Assembly (NCBI RefSeq): GCF_947497555.1
Contig: NZ_CANMGY010000010.1
Location: 20,582-84,581 of the forward strand
Source of the DNA: an uncultured Umboniibacter sp.
GTDB taxonomy: Bacteria; Pseudomonadota; Gammaproteobacteria; Pseudomonadales; DSM-25080
Direction of reading: 5' to 3'
Length of the DNA: 64,000 nucleotides
The notes under the pieces are model-generated. The model saw nothing but the letters and a program-made list of their open reading frames with translations, searched no databases and had not been told where the DNA came from. Numbering within the stretch: the first letter of the stretch is position 1; the number at the start of each line of letters is the position of its first letter. Positions 53,286-62,056 of this stretch are shown here, in pieces. The translations under genes were made by a program, and so were the position numbers.

Positions 53286-54221
53286 CAAGGTATTCATACA
53301 ACCCTGTGACTCCGTGATCTCGAGTTCATAGGGCGACAAAGCCTGGTGTCTGGCCACTAAAACCCAGCGTTTCCTTGCTTCCAAGGCGCCAAAATCATTC
53401 CCGTCTAGCACAGCCTCATCGATCACGAAACCCTGATCCGCCAAGACCGACCTGACGATCGATGCCGAGGCGGTGTTGCGGTAGTTCTCGGTATTTTCAA
53501 TCACGACGATCGCAGGCGTCATCGCCAAGATAGACGACAAGTAGTAAACCACCTGTTGACCAGCCAAGGGATCATCTTCCGGCTTTTTCAAGCCCTTACT
53601 CGAAATCCCCTGCGGCGATGCTGCCGTGCACGGTGGACCCATAATCGCGACATCAACGTCAGGTAAGCGCTGTAAGCTAACTTCAGCGATCGACCCATTA
53701 ATCCAATGCGCCCCAGGTTCTTTTTTCATTGCGACGTCGACGGTTTTTGAACAGTATTCATTGGCCAAGACCAGTTCACTGCGAAGGCCTTCTTTCGCCA
53801 TGCCCTGTCGAACTGCCGCATCGAGCACACCTAACCCATGATACAGCGAGGCAACACGCAGCACTCTGCCAGACTGCACACGCTTGGCTGACTTCACGTA
53901 CCCCAGTTGGCTAGTCAGCGTCCGAATAATAATTCGATTGCCGCTGATGACAACCTCAATCGGTGCGCCAACTCCCGCGTTGAACTGGCTTAACCCAGCA
54001 CGATTAATGTCTAAGATAGGGTAAGGTATATTGCGGCGTGATCGTTTTGAGATCCCCAGCTCCCCAGTTTCGTCGTTGCGTTGCAACCGTATTTCTGAGG
54101 CGGTAATCGTGACATCGAATCGCTGCTCATACGCCAATCCCGCGGCCAATAATCGCTTACCCTCGATGAAGATTCGCGGTTTTTCCCTGTTCTTCCCAAC
54201 TTTCGTCAACACTGTCAGCAT
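53268..54221 (-). CDS. C5-cytosine DNA methyltransferase, 3'-truncated
   Basis: 317 aa. An N-terminal ~115-aa extension is followed by motif I (LRVASLYHGLGVLDAAVRQG), motif IV IMGPPCTAASPQG with catalytic Cys, motif VI ENTENYR and motif VIII ALEARKRWVLVA. The target-recognition domain and motifs IX-X are missing: the frame ends in TLTSSPP, encoded by the IS right end. The enzyme is therefore probably inactive or altered. Confidence 0.82.
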   Translation of the reverse strand: MLTVLTKVGKNREKPRIFIEGKRLLAAGLAYEQRFDVTITASEIRLQRNDETGELGISKRSRRNIPYPILDINRAGLSQFNAGVGAPIEVVISGNRIIIRTLTSQLGYVKSAKRVQSGRVLRVASLYHGLGVLDAAVRQGMAKEGLRSELVLANEYCSKTVDVAMKKEPGAHWINGSIAEVSLQRLPDVDVAIMGPPCTAASPQGISSKGLKKPEDDPLAGQQVVYYLSSILAMTPAIVVIENTENYRNTASASIVRSVLADQGFVIDEAVLDGNDFGALEARKRWVLVARHQALSPYELEITESQGCMNTLTSSPP

Positions 54222-54232
54222 ACCGTGTCCTC

Positions 54233-54610
54233 CTAGAATATTGGAATTTCAGCAAGCGCTAGACCACCGAAAGCCGCCTCGCGATGCTGGCTAATGAGCG
54301 TTGACTCAATTGAAAACATCTCCTGGCGAAGACGACGCAATACCCGGTCGTTAAATCGCTCATCCGCTCGCTTACTGAGCAAGTCTCTTTTCGCTACAGA
54401 GACCTTCGCTGCAAGGTCAGGATCTCGCTCTGAGGCGCTCTGGAAGAGTTCATTCGTCTCAGCCTCCTCAAGCTCGCTAAGCAACAAGGCCGCCACCGAC
54501 ACCGCTTTCCGTGCGTTCATCGCTGCCCGCTTCGCCCGCTTAATTTCAACCCCTATATCCTCCGAACACTGAATGCGTGCTAGACGATCTTCAAAGCTAA
54601 CCCGCCTCAC
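54233..54610 (-). CDS. Helical hypothetical protein (125 aa)
   Basis: GTG start with AAGGAGG, overlapping the previous stop (TAGTG). Mostly coiled coil (RDLLSKRADERFNDRVLRRL). No family recognised. Upstream partner of the methyltransferase gene. Confidence 0.55.
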   Translation of the reverse strand: MRRVSFEDRLARIQCSEDIGVEIKRAKRAAMNARKAVSVAALLLSELEEAETNELFQSASERDPDLAAKVSVAKRDLLSKRADERFNDRVLRRLRQEMFSIESTLISQHREAAFGGLALAEIPIF

Positions 54611-54933
54611 TACGCCACCTCCTTACGACGGCTCATCGCCTCGAGTCGATCAGCGACATCAGCCAATCGATCCAAGTCATCAAATAAGTTCAGGTAGTGT
54701 GATTCAACCGACTCGAAGACCAATGTGTCACCGAGCTCTACCTCAATCGCTAGTAGTATCTCTTCGTAGTCAAACTCACCACTAAATAGCTGCTCGCCAA
54801 ACATCGACGCGGTATGTCTCCCGTATCGACGCTCATAGAGCGGCGCGATTTCAGCGAATAACATCACTGGATTACCAGCAGGGCCGTCAATATTGATGCT
54901 CATGATTTTTTCAACAGGGGTTCGAATAGCCAA
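54610..54933 (-). CDS. Acidic hypothetical protein (107 aa)
   Basis: Start placed at a TTG 8 bp after AAGGAG; an internal ATG at 54903 is the alternative. Acidic, soluble. First gene of the three-gene operon leading to the methyltransferase. Confidence 0.5.
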   Translation of the reverse strand: MAIRTPVEKIMSINIDGPAGNPVMLFAEIAPLYERRYGRHTASMFGEQLFSGEFDYEEILLAIEVELGDTLVFESVESHYLNLFDDLDRLADVADRLEAMSRRKEVA

Positions 54934-55107
54934 AACGTTTTCTCCTTGGTTATGCTTACAGCTTACCGACACTTGAAAAAATGCAACCTCGCTTATTCAA
55001 CAACACCTGTAACTCGAAAAATCACCCATAGCAATGTAAAGATTTTTTTACTATAATCAGCCCTAACTCAACTGACTAACTGACTAACTGGTAAATTTGG
55101 ATACAAA

Positions 55108-55275
55108 ATGGCAACTAGCTCATTTGATAAAAAGTTCGTAGTGACAAATCCAACTGCTATTGAAAATCTTAATAGGGCTCTCGATCGCCCGCGGAAAATT
55201 CAACCGACCATCAGAGACTACGAAGCTGAAAAACAAAAGGGCATCGAACTATTAAAACGCTCGTTGTTTCGCTAG
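55108..55275 (+). CDS. Antitoxin of a GNAT toxin pair (55 aa)
   Basis: ATG at 55108. SSFDKKFVVTNPTAIENL and IQPTIRDYEAEKQKGIELLK match the small antitoxins found before GNAT toxins (DYxxxxxKGIxLLKxxL ending). Overlaps the toxin frame by 25 bp. It is preceded by a repeated AACTGACT stretch. Confidence 0.7.
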   Translation: MATSSFDKKFVVTNPTAIENLNRALDRPRKIQPTIRDYEAEKQKGIELLKRSLFR

Positions 55276-55805
55276 CCGATCTTCTAAAAGAGTTTGACGA
55301 ATCAACCATATCCGGCAAGCTTCAAACTTTTAGCTCCCCCAACCAAGACGTTAAAGAATTCCTTCACAGTAAGGCCATCACTTTTCAAAAAAGAGATCAG
55401 GCTAGGACCTTCATCATAGTTAACGAGGATGAACGCTTCGATATTCTCGCTTATTTCACTATTTCCTCTAAAGAAGTCGAGCTTAGTGACGCAGACCTAA
55501 GCGCCACCCTTAAAAGAAAATTGATCCCCACAACAAAAAGCCAAACCAAACTAGCAAGGGCTTTTCTCATTGGCCAGCTTGGTAAAAATTTTTCAATTGC
55601 TAGCAACCCACTTAATTTGGCGTCTATTCTCCAAGAAGCGTATTCGAAAATACTCGTCGCGCAGGAAGTCATTGGTGGTCGCCTTATCATCCTCGAATGT
55701 GAAGACAACCCCAGATTAGTCAACCTATACAAAGCTCATTGTTTTTCACGACTTCACGCAGCAAGCAATGACCAGTTAGTAACGATGTACCAGGTCATAA
55801 ACTAA
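55251..55805 (+). CDS. GNAT-family acetyltransferase toxin, ATT start candidate
   Basis: About 184 aa. LADLLKEFDEST, VKEFLHSKAITFQKRDQART, LIGQLGKNF, GGRLIILECEDNPRLVNLY show a typical GNAT toxin. The frame is open from 55230 but has no ATG, GTG or TTG before 55521, which would remove half the protein. An ATT at 55251, 9 bp after AAAAGGG, is the best start; a -1 frameshift from the antitoxin around TTA AAA is the alternative. Convergent 11-bp overlap with the DndC-like gene. Confidence 0.7.
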   Translation: MKTLVVSLADLLKEFDESTISGKLQTFSSPNQDVKEFLHSKAITFQKRDQARTFIIVNEDERFDILAYFTISSKEVELSDADLSATLKRKLIPTTKSQTKLARAFLIGQLGKNFSIASNPLNLASILQEAYSKILVAQEVIGGRLIILECEDNPRLVNLYKAHCFSRLHAASNDQLVTMYQVIN

Positions 55806-57552
55806 GCGACGCCTGACCTTTAATCTTCGTACCCAACATCTCTGCCAACTTCGCTGGATCATTCAAATACGGCTGCAAGCCCAACTCTTTGATCTTGTTG
55901 GCGCGTGCCAACATGCGATCGTACTCGCTGTGAGAGCCACTACCGAGTTCAATGAATCCATAGGACAACAAGCGGGTTAGCGCATCACTGGCATTGAGGT
56001 AATCCCGCCCTACATCTTCTTCCATGCAGTAAGTAAACCAATCCGCAGCACCCTCAAAATCAACATTAAAGGCGTTGCTGGTCGCGCAATCGTAGAAGTA
56101 ACGTTCACCGTTCTTTGATGACGATTTAACGATAGGCGAGATTCCCGCCACCTCACCGGCTACCGATCGGAATGAACCACTGGCCAGCTTTAAATAGTCG
56201 TCGCCGATAAACTCGTCGCCAAGTACCACCGATGTCACCCGATAGCTTGGCAGCTTGGTGTGAACGTGCCCCACGGATGGAATGTGATACCGAGCGCCGT
56301 TCTGTACCTTAAGCACTTCTTCAAAGACCTTTAGCCCCTCGTGCAGTCCATATCGTAACCATTGAACTTGAATCGCGAGTAGGTTTTGTAAGGATAAAAT
56401 CATGAAGCGCGGCTCAATACCTAACTGATAGGCTGCTTCATGTTCGTCTGCATCGATACTTAAGCAAATTCGCAGAAGTTCCAATACGTGATCCGGCGAG
56501 TAGGTGTTCGGTGCCAACGATACCGTACCGTCGCTGTTGATGGATCGTGACATCCAGTTTCGCTTGGTTGGATCGTAGTGCGTTTCGCGGATGAAGTTTC
56601 GCAAGGCATTGAGTGGCCGCATATAGGCGTTGTCTTCGTTTTCGATCATATTTTCAAGCGATCGGTCCTTGTGTACGGCCTGGCAAGTGAAGCAGCCATG
56701 TCTAGCGCTACATCCCCGTTGTTCACCATGACGGTCACCATCATAAAATGCCATGACCATGCACGCCCCCGACTCGCTATCGCGATACACTTCCGTCAGT
56801 TCTTCAAAGTCAGAGTAGGTGCGTAATGCCCCGCTTCGTACCCGCCCAAGCATCGTGTAGACATCGTTTAACGACCAACTGGCGATTGGACTCAACATCA
56901 AAAAACCATTAGAATCTCTAACTGGCATTAATGAATTCTCACACCTGTGAAGCATGCTACGCATACGCTTATCTGATTCAGAAAAACGCGTTCCGATTAA
57001 CGAAACACACTCTCTACCGTCGCCTTTTTCTTGCTGTCGAATGGCTTTGATATGCTTTTGAATTGGCGTTACCTTCATCTCGATGGAGCACTTCATATTC
57101 GAATCGGGCATAGATGCGATCAACCGACCACCAATAATCGCCGACAAGTTGTGCGCTAATAGTCCAGGTGTGACAACATCGACTTGAATGTCAAAATCGT
57201 GCTCGATTGCCCAGTTTTTGAGTTTTTGTATCTCGCGCTTCGCGTAGTTACTCACACGAGGATTTTCCAGTTCCGTGTCACTATTGATCACGTACAACCG
57301 AGGGACAACTTCACCCGCTTCCCGATGGGCAAGCGCGGCTAACAGTACAATATTCAATACGCTGCTCGAGTCCTTTCCGAAACTCGAGGAGATTAGGCAG
57401 CGCTTCGAAGGGTCTCGAAACAGGTTCCGAATGGTATTGATACCCACCTCAAGTTTTTCCTCGAAGGTTTGATTGGGTATCTCCCACTGTTCATCGGCTG
57501 CTGCCATCGCATCCGTAGCAATAAGTCCTAACTGTTTAACTGGCGCATTCAT
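55795..57552 (-). CDS. DndC/PAPS-reductase-family protein
   Basis: 585 aa. PP-loop SSSFGKDSSSVLNIVLL (~55-71), YVINSDTELENPRV, and CSIEMKVTP plus GCSARHGCFTCQAV supplying cysteines for an Fe-S cluster. DndC proteins place sulfur in the DNA backbone with DndA/D/E; those partners are absent. Similar stand-alone PAPS-reductase-like genes occur on large conjugative elements. The C-terminal ~200 residues are not recognised. Confidence 0.8.
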   Translation of the reverse strand: MNAPVKQLGLIATDAMAAADEQWEIPNQTFEEKLEVGINTIRNLFRDPSKRCLISSSFGKDSSSVLNIVLLAALAHREAGEVVPRLYVINSDTELENPRVSNYAKREIQKLKNWAIEHDFDIQVDVVTPGLLAHNLSAIIGGRLIASMPDSNMKCSIEMKVTPIQKHIKAIRQQEKGDGRECVSLIGTRFSESDKRMRSMLHRCENSLMPVRDSNGFLMLSPIASWSLNDVYTMLGRVRSGALRTYSDFEELTEVYRDSESGACMVMAFYDGDRHGEQRGCSARHGCFTCQAVHKDRSLENMIENEDNAYMRPLNALRNFIRETHYDPTKRNWMSRSINSDGTVSLAPNTYSPDHVLELLRICLSIDADEHEAAYQLGIEPRFMILSLQNLLAIQVQWLRYGLHEGLKVFEEVLKVQNGARYHIPSVGHVHTKLPSYRVTSVVLGDEFIGDDYLKLASGSFRSVAGEVAGISPIVKSSSKNGERYFYDCATSNAFNVDFEGAADWFTYCMEEDVGRDYLNASDALTRLLSYGFIELGSGSHSEYDRMLARANKIKELGLQPYLNDPAKLAEMLGTKIKGQASLSL

Positions 57553-57667
57553 ACAATAACTTCCTAAAGTTGATAGACTTATTCTGACAGCAGTTTGGAT
57601 AATGCAAGTGAGGCGGGTTCTGGATCAACCCCGCTCTAGGAAGTGAATACAGAAGCCTTTTAAGAAG

Positions 57668-58123
57668 CTAAGCCATTGTCGGGGAAGCTGAGCGAATCAC
57701 CAGCATATCTGACCAATCCTCAATGCCGTGAGCGTTATCATAGCTGTAAAGAATCCCCCCTTCGTATTTAACCAGGCTCAACGTGTCGTCGATACTCCAC
57801 TCATCAAACACCATCCGATCACCGTGTCGCCGATCAACACTGACCAACTCCCAGTACCCGAGATTCGACACAGTAATGTAATTCTGCCGGTCAGTCAGAT
57901 TGATGTATTCGTCAACATCACCCTGTTCCAACAAAACATCCATTTGGAGCGATACACCTGTCAAGGCGATGTCCTTAGCGTTCCAGCGATAACCCATCGA
58001 AGCCGTTGGCACAGTATTTTCTAGCATGACCTGTTTGGCATTCGCCAACATTGACTCCAAACTATCATTCACTTCTAGCAGCGCGAATCGGCTTTTAGTC
58101 CGTAGTAGTAACAGCATATTCAA
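57668..58123 (-). CDS. Hypothetical protein (151 aa)
   Basis: Beta-rich, soluble, no family recognised. On the same strand between the WGR ligase and the DndC-like gene, gaps of 41 and 115 bp. Confidence 0.5.
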   Translation of the reverse strand: MNMLLLLRTKSRFALLEVNDSLESMLANAKQVMLENTVPTASMGYRWNAKDIALTGVSLQMDVLLEQGDVDEYINLTDRQNYITVSNLGYWELVSVDRRHGDRMVFDEWSIDDTLSLVKYEGGILYSYDNAHGIEDWSDMLVIRSASPTMA

Positions 58124-58164
58124 ATCTCCGTGTTAAGCGCCCTAAGAGGGCGCTGTTCGTTTCC

Positions 58165-59238
58165 TTAAGCCTTGTACTTCAGTTGCGACATGAGGCAATC
58201 TGAAAAATCTTGATCGAAGCGAGGCTTCTCAAAAATTGGCTGATATAGACTGCCCCCTTGGTAGGCATACAGATAGCGAACCTCAATAATACTGCCCACT
58301 GCTGGGATGCTGGCGTTGGCAGGAATAGTGACGTTACCTACATCAACCCACGTAGCGTTATCTGAGAGCTGTAGCGATACGCTGCGCTTGGTCGCATGAA
58401 TACCAGATACCTTCACGCTGCATTCAGACCAGAATTTCAATTTAAGCTGTGAGCCGCCTGAATTAGGTCGCCCCGCTACGTAGGGCGCGTGAATATTTTT
58501 GAACACGAGGCCTTCACCATCACTGTTCTTAATCGCGTTCAATAAGCTCATCTTACTCGTCGCAGTAGCGGCTGCGAGACTGACAGCGATGAGTGATGAC
58601 TCAGTTGTCTCGTTGCACAACATCTTGTATCGCTCTCCAAATCCCAACCCAGTGACATCTACACCATGTACGTTGAGTACGTCGAACGCATGGAAGTCTT
58701 CACCGATCAATTCACCGTCGATAACACTGTCCATTGGGAAGCTGGCGAGCGCCGCCGTAGCGAGCGAAGGATTGACTGGCACGTAAAAACCCTTTCGGTT
58801 AATGCCTTTTACTTCACCGTTGCTCAACGCCAACAAACGCCGCTCTCCATCATGCTTTTCCTGCGCCACGTAGTGATTGTCTGCACACAGTACGGTCGCT
58901 TCGCTTTCACTAATTTCGTTAAGAAGTTGGCATTGGACACCACTCTCGTCCTTGATTGTCAGCACGCTAATGACCTCGTCAGCGCCCTCCGCATCAAGTA
59001 TTGTGTACCCCTTTGAGGACTTCGATTTAATCAACTTAGCGAAGGTCTTTTCAGCCGCTTCCAAGGTGACGGGATTAGTGGTTTTTGACCCCGACTTCAG
59101 CGCTGAGCCTCGTCGACCGTAGGAGAAGTTGACTAAATAGCCCTCTGAGACCGCTTCGATATTTGCTTTATACTCTTTATCCGAACCGCCTTGAGAAAAT
59201 ACAAGGTGGGCTGATTTCACGACTTCCGACTGCAACAT
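58165..59238 (-). CDS. WGR-domain ATP-dependent DNA ligase
   Basis: 357 aa. WGR domain first (~5-75: HLVFSQGGSDKEYKANI, VNFSYGRRGSALKSGSKT). Ligase motifs: I EKHDGERRLL (Lys ~130), III DGELIGEDFHAFDVL, IV GEGLVFKN, V QLKLKFW, then a compact OB-like end. Seals nicks using ATP; the WGR domain reads DNA ends in PARP-type proteins. Possibly acts during transfer or repair of the element. Confidence 0.88.
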   Translation of the reverse strand: MLQSEVVKSAHLVFSQGGSDKEYKANIEAVSEGYLVNFSYGRRGSALKSGSKTTNPVTLEAAEKTFAKLIKSKSSKGYTILDAEGADEVISVLTIKDESGVQCQLLNEISESEATVLCADNHYVAQEKHDGERRLLALSNGEVKGINRKGFYVPVNPSLATAALASFPMDSVIDGELIGEDFHAFDVLNVHGVDVTGLGFGERYKMLCNETTESSLIAVSLAAATATSKMSLLNAIKNSDGEGLVFKNIHAPYVAGRPNSGGSQLKLKFWSECSVKVSGIHATKRSVSLQLSDNATWVDVGNVTIPANASIPAVGSIIEVRYLYAYQGGSLYQPIFEKPRFDQDFSDCLMSQLKYKA

Positions 59239-59317
59239 ATTTTTAGTTTCCTTGGTGTTGTTTAATTGGACTTTTAGTATGTTTCAGTTCTCTAAAATGC
59301 AACTCACCACGCTGGCC

Positions 59318-60307
59318 TTAAAAGCAGCTACCAACTTTATCAAGGTAATCGACGGGCATTTCCAGTAGATCGCGAGATCGCGTTGAGTCGTGCACAGCGA
59401 AGCGATACCCAGAACGACGCTCAATCTCTGTTAGCGAGACTTGATACTGCTCTATGTCATAGGATTTGTCCGACGCACACCGACCGCTTTTATATGAGCC
59501 ATCAGAGACGGTAGCGACGTTAGGGAAAATAAAGGAATACGCCACGACACCCTGGTTAGTATCAATCACGATTACCTTATAAAGATGCGACGGGATCGCC
59601 ACCGGGAGTTCATCGCTATCTCCGATGGTTTCCAAGTCTCCTTCGAACAAAGTACCACTGGTTACCCACGCTGCACCGAAGTAGTTCGCCATCGCCAACT
59701 CTCGGTTTTCCAGCGCTAACCAAATCCCCTGATTAAACTTTGCCGCTTGCGGCACCGCGTTGGCAAAAACATGACTTTCGCAGCCCGCCATGGCATTAAC
59801 TCGGTTACTTGCGGTGCGAGAGATCATGTGACCACGATTCCACGTATTGCCAACGCCTCGGTATGAGTCATCAACGCGATTTCGCTCAGAAAAATAGTCG
59901 CGCTCTACGTCGAAAATATCATTGCGATACCATTTCGAAGGCCGGTCAATACCTGACGCGTAACCACTGCTCGCTGAGTGCCCCCTGATTTCGGCTGAAA
60001 CCCAAGATGGCGTGATCGTGTATTCATTCTCCCCATCGTTATTATCATCATCTAGCCCATCCACCGCAGCGACAAATGACTGTGCGCTAAAAAGCCGATC
60101 ACTGGACTTCGCCGCTGGACTGAAGCGAGTATGGTCGTAACCGATAGGTGCAACACCAAACGTAAGTTGCGATGGACATTTCTCATCGGAGTCTGCCGTC
60201 ACTGGGGTCGCTGAAAACCCACCAAGCATGAGCAGCAGCGCCACACCAACGATGATCACTCCGCCATCAATGGCTCGATATGTATTTCGCGCTATAAATC
60301 CTTTCAT
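59318..60307 (-). CDS. DNA/RNA non-specific endonuclease (NucA/Serratia type), exported
   Basis: 329 aa with a signal/anchor helix (~15-40). GNTWNRGHMISRTASNR contains the RGH catalytic motif (normally DRGH; here NRGH), followed by the metal-binding Asn region ANAVPQAAKFNQGIWLALENRE. Cleaves DNA and RNA outside the cytoplasm. AGGAGA before the ATG. Could degrade foreign or donor DNA in the periplasm. Confidence 0.85.
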   Translation of the reverse strand: MKGFIARNTYRAIDGGVIIVGVALLLMLGGFSATPVTADSDEKCPSQLTFGVAPIGYDHTRFSPAAKSSDRLFSAQSFVAAVDGLDDDNNDGENEYTITPSWVSAEIRGHSASSGYASGIDRPSKWYRNDIFDVERDYFSERNRVDDSYRGVGNTWNRGHMISRTASNRVNAMAGCESHVFANAVPQAAKFNQGIWLALENRELAMANYFGAAWVTSGTLFEGDLETIGDSDELPVAIPSHLYKVIVIDTNQGVVAYSFIFPNVATVSDGSYKSGRCASDKSYDIEQYQVSLTEIERRSGYRFAVHDSTRSRDLLEMPVDYLDKVGSCF

Positions 60308-60318
60308 GATTAAGTCTC

Positions 60319-60450
60319 CTAATTAATACTCAAACCTTTTACTATCAACACGCCAAAGAAAATGGCCAACGCTGCCAACATCCCATGAAATTGAATCGCC
60401 CTTACCTGACGCGTAGAGAGTCGCCTCTTAACACCCTTTTTTGCTCTCAA
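60319..60450 (-). CDS. Small membrane protein (43 aa)
   Basis: TTG start overlapping the previous stop (TTGA), GGGAG upstream. Basic N-terminus (RAKKGVKRRLSTRQ) and one helix (MLAALAIFFGVLIV). A second basic reading frame starting further upstream is less likely, since it overlaps the 69-aa gene. Confidence 0.45.
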   Translation of the reverse strand: MRAKKGVKRRLSTRQVRAIQFHGMLAALAIFFGVLIVKGLSIN

Positions 60451-60656
60451 GCCACCACTCCCACTAGACGAATACCGCCCACCAGTAAAAAGAATACCAA
60501 CCCAAACGCATTCATGAGGTAGAAGAACAACGCATCGATATATCGCTCTTTGCGAGCAGACGAACATAACCTCGACATACCCTGTAATCGCTTCAACCCT
60601 ATGATGCCGTAAGCACACCCCAAGAATGTGATCAGGATTAGAGCACCTAGCGCCAT
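60447..60656 (-). CDS. Small membrane protein (69 aa)
   Basis: Two helices (GALILITFLGCAYGIIGL, LFFYLMNAFGLVFFLLVGGI), GAGG before the ATG. No family recognised. Sits between the HExxH lipoprotein and the endonuclease in one minus-strand run. Confidence 0.55.
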   Translation of the reverse strand: MALGALILITFLGCAYGIIGLKRLQGMSRLCSSARKERYIDALFFYLMNAFGLVFFLLVGGIRLVGVVA

Positions 60657-60669
60657 GATTGCAACCTCA

Positions 60670-61500
60670 CTACCGACTCACACATTTCATTATTACGTCG
60701 CGTTCGACCAGCTCAATCCATCTCTGGTGTGATAGCACGCTCAACTCCCTAACGGATAATTGACTGCACGCTGCAACACGACTCACGATCAATGCCGCGT
60801 TGACATAGCCCTCATTAACATTGTCAAACCATTGACCGATCGCCCTTTCGTTGTCGTAAGACAACGGCAGGTTGTTGAATTGCTCCCAGGCCTCGTTGAA
60901 GCCCAGCTCTGGCTGACTAAACACATCCAATAACTCAAGGTTCAAATCCGACAACGCATTAATCGTCGCTGTGCCCTCATCAAGGATCACTCCTTTGAAT
61001 GTCGGAGCACGACGATCCAAGTCATCGAGTCGATCTGGATCATTCTGGTAGCTGTAGAGATGGTAAAGCTCATGAAGCGTCACAAATTCAGGCTGCCAAT
61101 TCCGTTCCGCTCTTAGGGGGTTTAATACCACAACTAGCCGATCGTTTAGCTTGGTCATTACGCCAGCGGCGTAGCCGTGTGGTGAGACATACACAATCGG
61201 TGGTTCATTGAGCGTCACCGACATTGAAGTGATTGCGAGGTTTGCGCTGGACACCCACTCTTCGAACAGTTCGTCGTGAGATCGCGCTGGCCAACCGTTT
61301 CGGTTAAAGATGTACTTCGCGCTGTCTCGATCGCTAAAGAGCTGCGGATCGTTGATAAACGACTCGAACTCAGAAACCGTCGTAACGCCCCGCTCCACCG
61401 CTTCGTGGTGCAGATTAATGACGCGCTGGGGAGTAGACACCTCTCCTGAGTGACACGCGATGAGCCCGATCGTCAGTGGAAGCCATTTCAAAATATTCAT
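60670..61500 (-). CDS. HExxH zinc-peptidase-like lipoprotein
   Basis: 276 aa. Signal peptide with lipobox LIAC (Cys15), so probably membrane-anchored. FVTLHELYHLYSYQ gives HELYH (~145), and VILDEGTATIN supplies a downstream Glu as in gluzincin-type metallopeptidases. Substrate unknown; could be a surface or periplasmic protease. The predicted transcript from site h would start at or very near the ATG, so this mRNA may be leaderless. Confidence 0.7.
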   Translation of the reverse strand: MNILKWLPLTIGLIACHSGEVSTPQRVINLHHEAVERGVTTVSEFESFINDPQLFSDRDSAKYIFNRNGWPARSHDELFEEWVSSANLAITSMSVTLNEPPIVYVSPHGYAAGVMTKLNDRLVVVLNPLRAERNWQPEFVTLHELYHLYSYQNDPDRLDDLDRRAPTFKGVILDEGTATINALSDLNLELLDVFSQPELGFNEAWEQFNNLPLSYDNERAIGQWFDNVNEGYVNAALIVSRVAACSQLSVRELSVLSHQRWIELVERDVIMKCVSR

Positions 61501-61506
61501 ACGACC

Positions 61507-61562
61507 ACTATTGCATATTGCCCTGCGCCCTTCTTCAACATCTCCGCCCCATAGGGGCAGAG
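61507..61562 (-). promoter_or_regulatory. Palindrome-box promoter (site h)
   Basis: On the minus strand CTCTGCCC-CTATG-GGGCGGAG (61542-61562), 29 bp, then AATAGT (61507-61512), the weakest -10 of the eight. TATGCA 5 bp earlier is an alternative. Confidence 0.65.
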
Positions 61563-61619
61563 TTAGGCCGAAACTTGACGCTCCCGCCGCACGCGATCAG
61601 ACTACGTGCGCGAACGGCA

Positions 61620-61949
61620 TTAGTGATCGCTGTCTACAAACCGCGTATAGACACTATCGCCGTCTTCTTCTGGGTCCAACTCATTCTCGTTATAAGGTCG
61701 ACCAAACCACTCAATGCCAGAATCCCCGCGTTCTCCCACACGAAGGGATACCTGATGGTTGACGCGCTTACCTTCGAAGAAGAACATCACGAAGTCACTC
61801 ATCGCGCTAAACAGGTGATATGCGTTACCCCGATCGTTATAGAGTACCGATCCGTCCTCGCGGTGTTGAAGTGATTTATCGCCCGTAAAGTAGTACTCAG
61901 AACCCTTCGGTGTGGACGCTAAAAAAGCGTTGATTTCTGCATCTGACAT
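61620..61949 (-). CDS. Acidic hypothetical protein (109 aa)
   Basis: GGAGAG before the ATG. Soluble, acidic, no family recognised. Confidence 0.5.
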   Translation of the reverse strand: MSDAEINAFLASTPKGSEYYFTGDKSLQHREDGSVLYNDRGNAYHLFSAMSDFVMFFFEGKRVNHQVSLRVGERGDSGIEWFGRPYNENELDPEEDGDSVYTRFVDSDH

Positions 61950-62056
61950 GATAATCTCTCCTAAGAATTATAGGATTATTAAACCATGTTTTTTAGGAGT
62001 GCAAACTGAGCAATGACAATGCTTAAAAGGCTATTTTGCGTCGCGTGACACAGAGT

